From assembly GCA_036785665.1 (NCBI GenBank), contig JAXIVJ010001038.1, positions 55,001 to 119,000 on the forward strand: a DNA stretch of 64,000 nucleotides, read 5' to 3'. The notes below the pieces were generated by a model. The model made no database searches. It saw nothing but the letters and a program-made list of their open reading frames with translations, and was not told where the DNA came from. Made by a program: the position numbers and the translations under genes. This stretch comes from Chirona hameri. Lineage: Eukaryota > Arthropoda > Thecostraca > Balanomorpha > Balanidae. Shown here one piece after another: positions 48,633 to 60,514 of the stretch (position 1 is its first letter; each line of letters begins with the position of its first letter).

Positions 48633-50150
48633 TGCATGGGTGGAGAATCATATAGGGCAGCCCCGGCTGCGGCCGGGGCAACTTCAAAGTTTCCCCGGCG
48701 GGGCCGGGGCAGTCACTTTTGAGAGACCTTTTTTTGCAAGACCTTAGTTATTATTTAAAAAGACTACAGAAACGCAAATATAATCCCAGCATAAAAATGC
48801 ATACTTGGTACGACTATCTGTGAAAAATATGGGTAAAATTGCGCTTTCGGTGCGCTTTCGAAATGGAGGGGGGGGGGGGGGTAGTCAAGGGAGGCTGAGC
48901 CTTGCCAATTTTGTCTTAGTGAACACCTCGGGCAGGTCAGAAAACTTATATTTTCGGGGAGGCACAGTTGGGGTCGTTATCTCCGGTCTAAAGGAGGCAT
49001 ATTGTCCGATCTAAAGGGGTGCCGCCGGCACTCACGACTCAAGGGGCGCCACCTACGCTCGAGAGTGGCACCTTCGGTGTCCAGACGCCCAGGAGAGGCG
49101 CCCTCAATCGTGATTCCCCCGCATGTCCATGAAGTTAGCGACGGATTCGGATTCGAATTCAGCATCGAGTAGCGATTCGCTTCAAAATGTGGTGACAGGT
49201 CAATTGGGGCACGCGGATCACGAAAATGGCATGAATTTTGACATTCACGGTAATCTTAACCGAAGTTATTGTCCGATCGCCAAAATAATGGTCTCATTCG
49301 ATTCCTCGGGTCAGTATATAGCCGTAGCTTTCGCAACCTCACTCGTAGCAAATGACATTGGCCCCAATTTCAAGATCAATGGCAATTGATGATAACTTCG
49401 GGTCGTTTTGAGTCCTTTGACCTTGAAATTGAGGGTCAAGGTCATTTTCCGCGAGTGAGGTTGCAAAGGTTGCGGCAGATACTGACCCGAGGAATCGAAT
49501 GAGACCATTATTTTGGCAATCGGCTTCTAACTTCGGGTCGTTTTGAGCCGCCCGTCCTATGACCTTGAAAATGAAGGTCAATGTCATTTGCCACGAGTGA
49601 GTTTGCGAAGGCTGTGGCTAGATATTAACCCGAGGATTCGAATGAGACCATTATTTTGTCAATTAGACAATAACATCGGGTCGATATTAACCCGAGGAAT
49701 TGAATGAGACCATTATGTTGGCGATCGGACAATAACTTCGGGTTATTTGTCCTTTGACCTTGAAAATGAGGGTCAAGGTCATTCGCTTCCAGTGAGGTTT
49801 CGAAAGCTGCGCCTAGATATTGACCCGAGGAATATAATGATACCATTATTTTGTTTTGCGATCGGACAATAACTTCGGGTCGTTTTGAGCCGAAGTCCTT
49901 CGACCTTGAAGATGATTATGAAGATGACCTTGAATGTCAAAATTAATGTAATTTGCGTGATCAGCGTGCCCCAATTGAACTGTTCCCACATTTTGAAGCA
50001 AATCTCTACTCGACGCTGAATTCGAATCCGATTCCGTCACTAACTTCACGGACATCTCCCGCCACGTGCCCCCCTAGGGCCCCTTGGTTGCGCCCCTGTC
50101 CTCGGCCGGGGCAACTTTGAAAACAATCATCCACCCATGGCCTTGTGAGT
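48633..50150. mobile_element. large foldback element
   Basis: CATGGGTGGA near 48635 is inverted as TCCACCCATG near 50138. Next inside, GGCCGGGGCAACTT is inverted or repeated at both ends. Then arms of about 130 bp pair at 49120-49260 and 49920-50060 (left CATGAAGTTAGCGACGGATT, right AATCCGATTCCGTCACTAAC). The interior has at least four copies of a GACCTTGAAAATGAGGGTCA-type motif. No coding frame is evident. Confidence 0.6.
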
Positions 50151-50554
50151 TGTGAGAAATATAAAATATGTTATATGTATTTTTATATCTCACTGTAATA
50201 TATAGAAGGACCGGACCTGGACCATTGGCATCACCAGGAGGTGCCTTTCTTGCAAGAAATGGCTAGTTGCTGAGTCACACCATTTATGTATAACCTTAAT
50301 AATAGCTACCATGAGGTAGTCTTTGCCTACTTTGACCCAACCATGATACTTTCAATTTATTAAGATTGCACACCTCGCTGTTGCTAAAATACGTCAGTAA
50401 TGAGGTAATGCCACCTATGTTCATTCTAAGGTGTTAAACTTCAATTGTGCACATACTTCGTTTTTATCATTCGTCGCTTTTACTACCCCCCCCCCCCCCT
50501 CCCCCGTCGCTGACTCAATTACAACCCCAACGAAAAACAAAAAGTTCCGCCTCT

Positions 50555-51040
50555 GATTAGTGGCAGGGGGCAAATTTTGCCCACCCCTCGTGTTTTTCTC
50601 AAATATCTCCGAAATGGCTGGACGTAGGCTTCTGAAATTTTCTAAGTTTTACTAAAACTAATCCGGGCAGTTTGTCTGAAAACTTCATGAACTTTCAAGA
50701 ATAAAAAATAAATCGCATACTTTGGTCCTTGAAACGCCAACGAATTTTGAATTTTCAAATGTGACCAAGATTGATCAATTTTGTATTAATTTGCTGTCGA
50801 TCCATATACGTTTTGTCAAAATCGGTCTATAGAACTAGGAGTTAAAAGGGATTGAAAAAAAGTTTTTTTCATTTTGACCGCCTGTCGCCAATTTTTTTTA
50901 GAATATAGATCAGTTTGTAGTCAAACCCTGTTTTAATTTGGAAAATCGGACTAGTAGATTTCGAGATCTCCGGGGGGGGGGCGAATCAGCCCCCTGCTAC
51001 TAATGGGGGTAGCCAGGAGCCTGTCACGAATACGGTAACT
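50555..51040. mobile_element. decayed copy of the CCCTATTAGTGGC element
   Basis: GATTAGTGGCAGGGGGCAAA, CCCACCCCTC.TGTTTTTC and, at the other end, GATCTCCGGGGGGG and CCTGCTACTAATGGGGGTA match the element at 31740-32663. The outer TTAA ends are eroded. Confidence 0.6.
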
Positions 51041-52252
51041 GGTATAGGCATCAGCAATGCGTGTGACTTAGTGCAAGTCATTTGTGCTTCCTATACCTGA
51101 GATTGACGTTCTATATAATACACGTTATTGATAATTACGTTCACCATCAAACATGTGCCCATTTCTAGCATTAAGTGCCTCCGTTCCTCCTTTTCACACC
51201 AAGCACGAGCCTTCACAGGTACTTATGCTTCAGAGTTCACTTTTATCATTTAGTATTTTAATATTGTTATAACAGTAATAGCTGGATTATCAACACTTCA
51301 CCGAATTACTCGGATCACGATAAGTGTTTCCCTGAAATTAAGTGGCACATATATGAAGCTTGAAAGTGTGTTTAGTTGGCGGTGTAGGCATGCCACCCCG
51401 CGAGGTGCTGTTGTACCGTACACTGAAAACATTTGCACCCTGGTACTGAGAGTTAGCCCACCTAACGCAGATATTTCGGTCGGATTATCTGCTGTGCAAG
51501 TGTTAATGCCACCGTGTAAAATGATTACCCGTTAGCTTACCCGCATTTATCCGACCAACTCGTTATTAGCGGCACCCTCGCCCGCATCTTGCGAGATAGC
51601 TGCCTGCCACACTCGGGTAAAATATTTACCCGGCATGCGCGGTTTCAGCTACCCTTCACCAACGGTGCCAAGCACTCGCCAGCAGCGGGTGCATTTGGAG
51701 CCGCACCCGATGGCATTGGGTACACGCTTAGCGTCACACTTACCCGCTGTAAGCGATCACGGTAACTCGATACATGCGTGTTTTTTTAACACGTCTTACG
51801 CGGGTTACCTTAACGGTCAAAATTTGAAAATTGCGCGCTTACGTGCTGCCATGGTGACCGTCGCAATTCACAACGGTCGGTCGCAACGGTCGCAACATCG
51901 CGAGTGCGGCGGTGGAGGTGCAGGGTGTTTCGGAGAGTGATATCGTGTCTGGAGGTAGGTTTTGAAAATATTTTTAGTTACATTATGCTGTGTATGTTAT
52001 TAGATATAAGGAAGTGTTTTTGTAAATCGATTGATAAAACCTATATAGCATGAGCATAATCCGTTTGACTTGGCATGCATTCATCTGCGTTCTATGGCCT
52101 GCAACTATAACTATTGGGCAATGGACATGCATATGTAGGTGCCTGGTTCCTGTATTCAGATTATTATATATCATAATAGTATTATACCGATTGTGTAGAA
52201 TATTAAGATTGGTTGGAACAGGATATCTTGATAGTATATTCACACTCCTACC
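51040..52252. other. no gene seen
   Basis: Intergenic. ACCCGC/GCGGGT words cluster at 51530-51760, like those at 60.9-61.26 kb. Confidence 0.5.
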
Positions 52253-52450
52253 TTAAAGGGAATAGTTCACATTTAACATGGGGTTTTGGACTGAGATAGC
52301 AGATTTGTAGAGCAGATCTAAAAATGGTTTGTGGTGAAAGAATTACCTCTCTACGTTAAGTAGTTTCGACACAGGACTAGTGTGCCCGTTTTCATTCCCG
52401 CTCTTCCGGGCCACAATCGGGGAATGAAAACTCGCCAGAGGTATGACGTC
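52253..52450. mobile_element. left half of an AGGGAATAG-family MITE
   Basis: TTAA-AGGGAATAGTTCACATTT and the following ~190 bp are about 95% identical to 37957-38145. The right end was not found. Confidence 0.65.
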
Positions 52451-53087
52451 ATACCCGCTGACGTCAGAATTGCGTCATACGCAGATTCTGCCGCAAACTA
52501 GCCGTGGTATTTATACAGACTTTGGCCGTGGTCATTTAGTAACTTTGAAATAGTACAGAAGTAATATAGGTTGTTATTACCAAGGTCTGTTATTACCACC
52601 GAGTTGGTTCAGTGACTGGATGCATTGCCGGGAGCAGAAGTCAGAATTCCGAGCTTGCGAAATTGTATTGTAAGAAGGTGCAAATCCCAATATAGAAACG
52701 GGGCGACCCTGAGTTGAACGCGACGATTTTTTGTTAAGTTCTTGTTCTTGTTGACCTTATACATCATTGATCATGAATCTGATTTTTACACAGACCAGGT
52801 ATTTCATGTGTTTGTTGCATGTAAATGCTTGCTTGATTGGTTCTACAGAAGTATAATGAAAATATGGTAAATATTTTACTGCAGCCCATGATATAAATAT
52901 GGATATAATATATCTAAATATAATGGGAAATTGTATTAATATCCAGACAATAATTGCATATGACACAGAAATCTAACAGGTGGACATGTTTTGTCATACA
53001 ATACTTGATCAGTACCTTTTGATTCATTGTGTAAAATTGCATCTTGCCTAATGAAGCCTTATGATGAAACACGTCCAACTGTGGGTC

Positions 53088-53703
53088 TGTTCCTGTGGCG
53101 CCTCTAACCTCCTCAAAGTTGCTCCAACTTTCAACTGTCTCAGGCGTACACAAGGGTGGGAGGGGGCAAATAGACCAATGCCCCCCCCCCCCGAAGGTCT
53201 GTATGTGCCCCTTTGGTAAACAAAATTAATTAATTTGTGTTTGTTTTTTAGGAAAAAGTTGGGCGATATTCCGCTTTTGCACACCTTTATATAGGTAAAT
53301 TAAATTAACATTTCAGTTGTAATGGCGGAGTCATTGCGGTTGGTTGAGGGGATTCATGGGTGATACAAAATATTATTGTTAGGTAAGTACTGACAATGTC
53401 TCTGTTTTGAGTGCAGTTCTAATGAAATCAGACGTATAGAATTAGTATAAAATATTTGGTGTTCCTATAAAAAGGTATGTAAAACCGGAATATGGCCAAA
53501 AATTGTTGAAAATATGCCCCTCAAATTTTTTTTGGGTCAAATATGGTGAGTTTTTGGGTTGGGGTACTTTATGCCCCCCTAAGCAAAAATTGCCCCCTCC
53601 TGGAGTGAATCCTGTGTACGCCACTGGCAACTGTTCTATCCTATTGCACAGACAGTTGCAAGTTGGAGCAACTTGGAGGAGGTTAGAGGCGCCACAGGAA
53701 CAG
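53088..53703. mobile_element. element with ~45-bp terminal inverted repeats
   Basis: CCTGTGGCGCCTCTAACCTC then CTCAAAGTTGCTCCAACTTT at 53090 is inverted at 53655-53703 (GCAAGTTGGAGCAACTTGGA then GGAGGTTAGAGGCGCCACAG). The interior carries a GTGTACGCCACTGGCA end and a C-run. No transposase frame. Confidence 0.65.
53252..53295 (+). other. splice-bounded 44-bp open stretch, doubtful
   Basis: TTTTTTAG and G/GTAAAT flank EKVGRYSAFAHLYI. It lies inside a mobile element, so it is more likely chance than an exon. Confidence 0.12.
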
Positions 53704-53816
53704 GCCCTATGTCAGCTTTGCCGGGTTGTTTGTCTAATGGGGAAATGGTAATTTTCTTGTAAAACAAGATGCATCAACAATGCAAATTAACTGCTGTTCA
53801 ACTGGGCTCGTCATAA

Positions 53817-53880
53817 CCAGTGGCGTACCCAGGATTCACTCTAGGAGGGACAATTTTTGCTTAGGGGGGGGGGGGGGCAT
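53817..53880 (+). mobile_element. AGTGGCGTACCCAGG element end
   Basis: AGTGGCGTACCCAGGATTCA followed by a G-run resembles ends of hAT-like non-autonomous elements. Related ends occur at 53600, 56635 and 59677. The family assignment is tentative. Confidence 0.4.
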
Positions 53881-54575
53881 AAAGTACCCTCACCAAAAAA
53901 CTCAGGTTTTGGCCAGCTATATTTAAAAAGGGCATATTTTCACCATTTAAAAAAAAAAATATATTGATCAAAGGGGGCACGTACAGAGTACAGACCTTAC
54001 CTTACCTTACCTTACTTTACCTTACAGTAATCAGGAGATTTGTAGGCCTCAAGGCCTGTAGTACCCGCTCTCATCGACTTCATGATTCCTGGCATGTCTC
54101 AGTCAGTGTCAGGTATGCTGAACCTGACGTGAACCCAATGGGCGTCCAATCTAGCCTTGGAAGGCATTCAGCGAAGGAGCGCAGACCACTTTGGATGGGA
54201 GGCCATTCCAATCATTCACAATACGTGTGGCCAGTGACGGCCAGTCACATTTACTCAGTATTGTGTACCTAATTGTCTCCGAATAAAGGGCTATGTGATA
54301 ATAAACCTAAGACACTCTAATGACGGCGCCCTTCTGGCCAGTGACGCCAAATGACAAATGACAGTGAGGCCAGTAAGTGACTCCAAATGACGCTGTTTCA
54401 AAATGTTTTTTTTTGTGCTTGTGCTATTACGTTAGCAGTATTATTTGTGTTGACGTCATCATTTGTCGTTCACGTTGTTGTTCACGTCATCACGTTGTTC
54501 ATGCTCAGTCATTGTTGTGTTCTATGTCGCCATATTGTTTTTTAAAGGTAATTGTTTTTCTTTTCTTGTCTGCAG

Positions 54576-54670
54576 GCCGCCAACGTTCAGCCTCCGCAAG
54601 CAGGTCGCCGTGATCGACTTCTCGTCTCATATGGGCCGGACTATGCGCGGAACGACGACGGCATTATGAA
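54576..54670 (+). CDS. penultimate exon, probable anoctamin C-terminal tail
   Basis: A very good acceptor (TTTTTCTTTTCTTGTCTGCAG) and donor GTGAGG bound 95 bp. Phase 0 continues exon 17 and gives AANVQPPQAGRRDRLLVSYG then PDYARNDDGIM plus a split lysine. No other upstream coding exon on this strand was recognised between 27 and 54 kb, so I attach it to the anoctamin by phase and position. The intron would be 27.6 kb. It could belong to an unrecognised gene. Confidence 0.6.
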
Positions 54671-54961
54671 GTGAGGACATACCGCTAACCTTTTTATAAA
54701 TTGTCTTTCTGTCTGTCATCTTTCCTCTATTGCAGAGCGCCGGTATGGTCAGCAATGCACGAGGGATTGAGCTCGCCTATTACATCTCAAAATGCTGTTC
54801 ATGTCATGTAACTAGCTGTGGTCCTTGGTTGTCCGGTTGTCTTCCAGTCTGTCTCTCTGTTGTTTAATGTCGTACAACCAAAGGACATAATGGACGTTTT
54901 GCTGCCCTACCATTATTACATTTAAGCCAGGCATTATACCTCGCTTACATCGTTGTTTCAG

Positions 54962-55229
54962 AACAGTGCGGTGCTTCAAACGGGTGTCGGACTCCTGCAT
55001 CGTGACGCCCATCAAGGTGCCAAAAACCTTTCTGCACGTTCGCCCGAGTCTGGCTAAGATCGTGGCGATGCGGAAACGGCGGGGCATCTGCGGCCCCATC
55101 GTTCACCAGGACGATCCCCGCCGGTCGAGTGGGCCGTACGGCCATCGGGCTACAGGCCCAAATGAGTCGAAGGAGACTCTCGACAGCAACTGGGCAGAGC
55201 ACTCCCGCTTCAACGACAGCGTCCAGTGA
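54962..55229 (+). CDS. terminal exon, probable anoctamin C-terminal tail
   Basis: Acceptor GTTGTTTCAG; the split lysine is completed and 88 codons follow to TGA: TVRCFKRVSDSCIVTPIKVP, KTFLHVRPSLAKIVAMRKRR, then a Ser/Asp/Asn-rich end ..SRFNDSVQ. It is GC-rich at third positions and free of domains, as expected of a cytosolic anoctamin tail. With these exons the visible protein is 965 residues, in the family's usual range of about 900-1000, with its N-terminus still missing. The function of the tail is unknown. Confidence 0.65.
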
Positions 55230-57290
55230 AGCTGGAAGCGGGGGGGGGGGGGGGGTTCGACCCGGTATGTGGTGATCAGGCACGTTGCCAGGATTTTTCT
55301 CAGGAGTGGGGTGGGGGGCACGTCGGTGATGGAAACAAATTTCGCTCCTCAGACATATGTAGGGGGGGGGGTGGTCGTCAGAGAATCTCATTTTATCTAG
55401 TGTAAATATATTTTCCTCGGGGAAGGGGGGGGGGGCGGCGGCGGGCGCAGGGCCACGGTAGCCACCCCATTGTCTACGTCCCTGGTGGTGATCAGCATTG
55501 CTTCGTGGTGCCAGTGTTGCTGGGTTGAAGCACCGGTTATGATACCTGTACAGTATACAATGTATATAATATAATACTCATCCAGTACATCATTTGACCA
55601 TAGAACTTGGTGGCTTGCAATGTGTTTACAGTACGCACATGAAGAGGGAAGAGCGTTTCAATTTACCTATACAATAACCATGTGTACAACATGCGGTAGC
55701 TTTTCGCGACGCCGGCACTGTCCAACACCTTACGGCGTTGTGCACCTGAAGGACGGGTCGCACGGAACTTGGACGTGGCACGAGAACGAATTTATATTTT
55801 CAGATATTGCATTCAATCACATAGTATATTGCACTGTACATCTTACCGCTAAGTGTTAGATCTTCTTGTTCCTGGTTCACCACAGGGAATACCCTGTGCG
55901 GTAGTATGAACGTTACATTCACAGTATATCCGTACAAAAGGTATTCAATGCCAACAAAGTTGCTTGCGCTCCTAGTCGCACAGACTGCGCAGTCAAGAGC
56001 GAACGCACACAGCGCCGCCACCGGGCTATACATCAACTAAATCTACATAGGAGTTGCTCCGCGAGACAGGTCCACGATCCGCTGTCGCCACAGCCAGACT
56101 GGATATTGATTCGACTCTCATTGCATCGATTAGAATCGTTCAATCAAAATCCCTGAATCAAAGAAGAATCGATTCACCACCGGATTGTTTTATTCATGAA
56201 TCGTGATTGAATCAAAACTCGCATAGAAACAAGGCTGTTTAAATAAAAAAGGTTGTGCAATGCTATTTCAATAGTGAGTCAAACATGATTTGATCAAAAA
56301 ATGTTTTTATTCTTTGAATCGGAAAGAATCATTTCTCAAAATGTTTATCCATGACTCAAACGGTGACTGAATCATTTATATTCCAAAATGAGTCGTGATT
56401 GAAACCTTCCAAATACGGTGAATCAATAACCAGTCTGGCCACAGCATCAAATGCATCGCTGGCACGGCGCCAGCGACGCGCCGCCCGTAACATCCTCCAC
56501 ACAAGAAGAAGAGCGGTTGACTACTCTCGAACGAAACTTAAACTGCTGACACAGTCACACACAAAGAAGGATTCCTAACTTCCTTCCTTACATGTCGTCT
56601 CAAAACAAAAACTTCAACTAGGCCAGGCACAGGCACGTAGCCAGGATTTCGTCCAGGGGGGGGGGGGGCGCCTCGAAAGAGCCCCTTCCCGAGCGTTGAA
56701 AGGGCCCCTTCCCAAGCGTTGAAAGGCCCCCCCCCCCCAAAAAAAAATCATGAAAAGGCACGTTACAAGGCTGAAAAATGCAGTATGGCAGGTATGGCAT
56801 GGGCCATATCAACGTTTAGGAGCTGGAGTTAGCAAACTGCCACATCAACTTGGGAACCAGCGACACGAATTTGGAATCAGCTATACCAACTTGCAATGGC
56901 GCGACAATTTTGAGTATTATGCCCTGGGTTGCTTTCTCATCAATGCGTCGCATTGCGTATGGTGCGGACCTCCAAAATTGCTATATTGTGCGTTTAAAAG
57001 TGCGTTTAAAAGTGCTAAAGTGAACTATTTTGCCCAATAATATAGGAAAGTAGCAACATAACACATAAATGCGCCGAGAAACTGACCGATTTTTTTCCTA
57101 ACCCGCATTTAATTGAACTTGTAGTTAAATTGCGCCGCGGAGCGGCGCGATTTTTTTAAGTTTTATTCCCTGTACAACTGTATTCTTACTGTTGAAAGGC
57201 CCAAGGTCCCTTCAGATCGTCTAGGGGCCCCTCTGACATTTTCTACGCCCTTCCGACCTGTTCAGGGACTCATCTGGGATCCGCGAAGCG
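55230..57290. other. no gene seen; G-run elements
   Basis: Several G-runs with adjacent ACGT(A/T)GCCAGGATTT words (55285, 56637) mark decayed transposon ends. The 55.6-57.05 kb frames have no domain. A stretch rich in GAATC/GATTC words lies at 56100-56420. Confidence 0.55.
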
Positions 57291-57321
57291 AAAAGACATG
57301 ATGTGGAGTGGGTGATATATA

Positions 57322-57467
57322 TATAATACAAAGAGGGCTTACTATACAGGAAAAAATAAAATCGGATCTTTCGCGTATATTGTAGCACCCTGACGAAGGG
57401 TGTTACAATATACCCGAAAGCTCCGCTTTTAATATTTGTATTGTGGAGTAAGTCCTCTTTGTATTTA
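57322..57467. mobile_element. 146-bp foldback element
   Basis: AATACAAAGAGGGCTTAC at the left is inverted as GTAAGTCCTCTTTGTATT at the right. Within, CTTTCGCGTATATTGTAGCA and TGTTACAATATACCCGAAAG pair around a CCTGACGAAGGG centre. Confidence 0.75.
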
Positions 57468-57823
57468 ATCTTCATCTGGGATCTCTACGTCCTTTGACCC
57501 TTCCGGTCTCACCAGAGACTCCTCAGACCTTCCAAGAAGCCCCTCTTGTGTGTCAAGGGGCCCATTAGGCCTGCTCAGAGGTCCTTCCGACCTGGCCAGC
57601 GACTGCACTGGCTGCTTTGTCGCCCTGCCGACATGCTCAGGGGCAGGGGCGGCGGTTTGCGGGGCGCAGGGTACCCAAAATCCCCCCTCAAATGAAAATC
57701 TAATAGAAAAATCTAAAATAAAAATAAAATATATAATAGGCTTGACTGCCTACCGCCACAGGAAACCTACACTGATTCGTCTGCGCTGTCATCAAGCATC
57801 ACATTAACGTCTAAGTTGTATTT

Positions 57824-58073
57824 GCAATCAATGAGAATGCAATGCGAGTTCCGAAAAAACAGACGTTTCGACAAACATTTATAAATATTTAAATTCTAAA
57901 GATATTTAAGTCAAGCAATCACAATCTGCTTCATGCAAACCTGGTGCCGATTGTGATTGCTTGACTTAAATATCTTTATAATTTAAAATGTATAATTAGC
58001 ACTGACGAAGACGCTCTGTTTGTCGAAACGTCTGTTTTTTATGAACTTTCATTTCATCGTCATTGATTGCGAA
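57824..58073. mobile_element. 250-bp foldback element with ~110-bp arms
   Basis: Left arm GCAATCAATGAGAATGCAAT..AAAAAACAGACGTTTCGACA..AAGATATTTAAGTCAAGCAA. The right arm is its inverse, ending ATCGTCATTGATTGC, and carries an extra CTGACGAAGACGCTCTG segment. The centre is GCTTCATGCAAACCTGGTGC. Confidence 0.8.
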
Positions 58074-58225
58074 TTCAATGATCATGTCCGATACATTACC
58101 GTCTAAGTCAGCTACACTTGACACGGTGCTACATCCGTCCGGGGTTCAGCTCACACTGACTGGGTGCTCTATCTATATATCTATGTTAAATGTTAAATCA
58201 ATGCTAAATGCCAGACTAGGACACC

Positions 58226-58450
58226 CTACAGCACGCTGTCTTGAAGTTCTCCGAACCCCCGGTACTGGCCCCTGGGGTCGAGCCACTTGCGTCGGATGGC
58301 CATGATTGGAGGTCGAGGTGGGGGATCCGTGCCTGCGGTGGTACCGGCCAAGCTGGCCTCCACCTCCCACGCGAGAGCCGGGTACCGCACCAATATGTCC
58401 TTGAGGACTGTGGAGGTGCGCTGCGTGGCCTCTAGCTGTGACACAAGGTC
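58226..58450 (-). CDS. terminal exon of an unknown minus-strand gene
   Basis: On the minus strand, acceptor TTTGTGTCATCAG precedes 74 codons and TAG: DLVSQLEATQRTSTVLKDIL, VRYPALAWEVEASLAGTTAG, then a proline-rich stretch and WLDPRGQYRGFGELQDSVL. GC-rich codon use stands out from the AT-rich surroundings, which argues for real coding sequence. The first 30 residues suggest a helix such as ends Myb/trihelix-type proteins, but I do not recognise the family. Another open frame overlaps on the same strand (58173-58580) and is less protein-like. Confidence 0.55.
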   Translation of the reverse strand, partial: DLVSQLEATQRTSTVLKDILVRYPALAWEVEASLAGTTAGTDPPPRPPIMAIRRKWLDPRGQYRGFGELQDSVL

Positions 58451-58653
58451 CTGATGACACAAACATAAAACATGCATAAATACTTATTCCATCTTCCCGT
58501 GAAGGGCTGCAGACAAGCATGTTTATACAATGTTCAAATGGCAGTCTATAGGATTGCTGAAGTGTTGTCCATTTATTCATTAAACAAAATACATCTTACA
58601 GAATTTTATATTATTACCAAACCAATAAAGCTTGAACCTAAAGGGCCAAAATA

Positions 58654-58949
58654 TTATATGGAAGTATTGATAGTGCATATGACAACCATGCATGACAACG
58701 TTTTACTGGATTGAAGACCATTCTTGCTTGCAAATGAAGAAACACATGCATTCCATTGAATAACATGTTGCATGTGTTTTTCCCATTTGTGTGGCAGCAT
58801 TGCAAACTTCACATACTTTGTGAATTGTGATGGCAACACATCTTGTCCATGAGCACATATAATGAGACTGCTCCAGGCTCCTGCATTCTGGACTAGGCTC
58901 AAAATCACTGTGTGATCATGAACAACAAATGCTGGCAGAAAAACAAAAC
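58654..58949 (-). other. open minus-strand stretch, uncertain coding
   Basis: A minus-strand frame reads FVVHDHTVILSLVQNAGAWS and onward to FTKYVKFAMLPHKWEKHMQH. It has natural composition but AT-rich codons, and a CTGCCAG acceptor-like site at its start. It lies between the two candidate exons of the minus-strand gene but does not fit their phase. It may be a decayed transposon gene. Confidence 0.2.
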
Positions 58950-59479
58950 AAAAACATTGCACACATCAGTCATAGTAACAATTACGAGCTGACATGCTAA
59001 GCTCGTTGATGAAGCGAAATGGTAAATCTTTGACAATAGAAATCATAATGAAACATAATAGATGAGTAACTCAAGTTTCTAACTACAAGAAGAGATAAAG
59101 AGCAACAAATAAATATGCTACATACTCACTCACTCAGGCTCCTAGAATTGCTTTGGAGCTGGGGTACAGAGTGGAAAATTCTGACTAAAAATAAGTATAA
59201 AGAGTGGAAAATTAAACCAAAAAGCATATGTACCAGGCTTTATCACCCAATTACCTGCTCACCAAAATTAGTTATTATCTATGCCAATGCTTACCAGTCT
59301 TTCCATCCACAAGCTGCCCCTATAATTACATCCATAAATCAGTATCAGGTTTCCAATTATTTAATGCATTGTAAAATAAGGAGTGGAAAATTCACAGAAA
59401 ACTCAGGAAAAACAGTGGAAAAATAGTATCCATACGGTGTCATTTTCCAGCCAAATTTCCCAATGCTAGGATGCTTCAC

Positions 59480-59529
59480 TTGTGGGCGCTTCGCTCCCCT
59501 GCTTCTCTTCATGCAGCTTTTGGTTGTAC
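59480..59529 (-). CDS. candidate upstream exon of the minus-strand gene
   Basis: Minus-strand acceptor CATTTTAG and donor CAA/GTGAAG bound 50 bp. In the frame that ends phase 0, TTKSCMKRSRGAKRPQ joins DLVSQLEATQ of the terminal exon without shift. The basic stretch is compatible with a nuclear protein. Supported only by splice sites and phase. Confidence 0.3.
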
Positions 59530-59676
59530 CTAAAATGGATATGTAAGGTAGTCAGAAATATCAGGAATATCATATATCAGGAAACATTGATAATCAGTTG
59601 GATAAATTACCAAAATTTAAAGTGCAAATTTGCATGCAAGAAATAAGATTAAAATACATCCACACTAACATGTACC

Positions 59677-59832
59677 CAGGGGCGTAGGAACTATGTTCAA
59701 GTTGGGGGGGGGGGGGGGGGGGGGGGTAGGAGGCATTCTGAAGTCTATTCTTTCCATGCAACGCCCATAGGCGTAATGTTAAAATCAAAAATGTTGGGGG
59801 GCGGCTGCCCCCCTGGCTCCTACGCCTATGCA
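59677..59832. mobile_element. ~155-bp MITE with GGGGCGTAGGAAC ends
   Basis: CAGGGGCGTAGGAACT and a long G-run at the left; CCCCCCTGGCTCCTACGCCTATG at the right. CATAGGCGTAATGTTAAAATC inside suggests a related end nested within. The termini resemble hAT-like elements. Confidence 0.5.
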
Positions 59833-60514
59833 TGTACCTATGTTACATCCATGTAAGGATACATGTAAGGATATAATATTTTGTCACAGCTTTCTAGCAG
59901 TTGTTGTTGTTGGGTTAGGGCTCCTTCTAGCAGACATTTCATGCTATCTCATTATTGATGATATCAACACACCAAAGCTCTGGTGCTTTACTGCATGTAT
60001 TGTATACGCTCAGCTGTGATGGGTACACATTTAATGTAAACTGTGTAAGGGCAATTTTGGTGAAAGAACCAGGTATGACAAGGAAGGATACATAGGTATA
60101 GCTGATTCTTGAGAACATTATTAGTATGCTTCACATGATAATAATAAAAAGGAAACCATGTACAGGCAGGCCTTGACAAGACTGCTACATACTGATCAAG
60201 CAACCTCATCCTATCCACTCATACCGTAAGACTAACAAAACATTGCTTCACTTTAGGATAATTGATAACTGGTAACTGGTCCAGGCAGAGTTGAAGATAC
60301 CAAATTTTGTTGTGTGGTATATGAGACATCTAGTTATCCAGTATGTACCTACAAATGCGAATAAATAGTTCAGAGCAAACAGTTGTAGAGCATAAAACGT
60401 TTTATTTTGTTCTGTTTTATTTTGTATTGACGTCTCCACTATCGTCTCTGGTAACACGTCAAATTTTGGTTACAAGTACGCCGTTATTGTATGCAATTGC
60501 TTCCATATCCAAGC

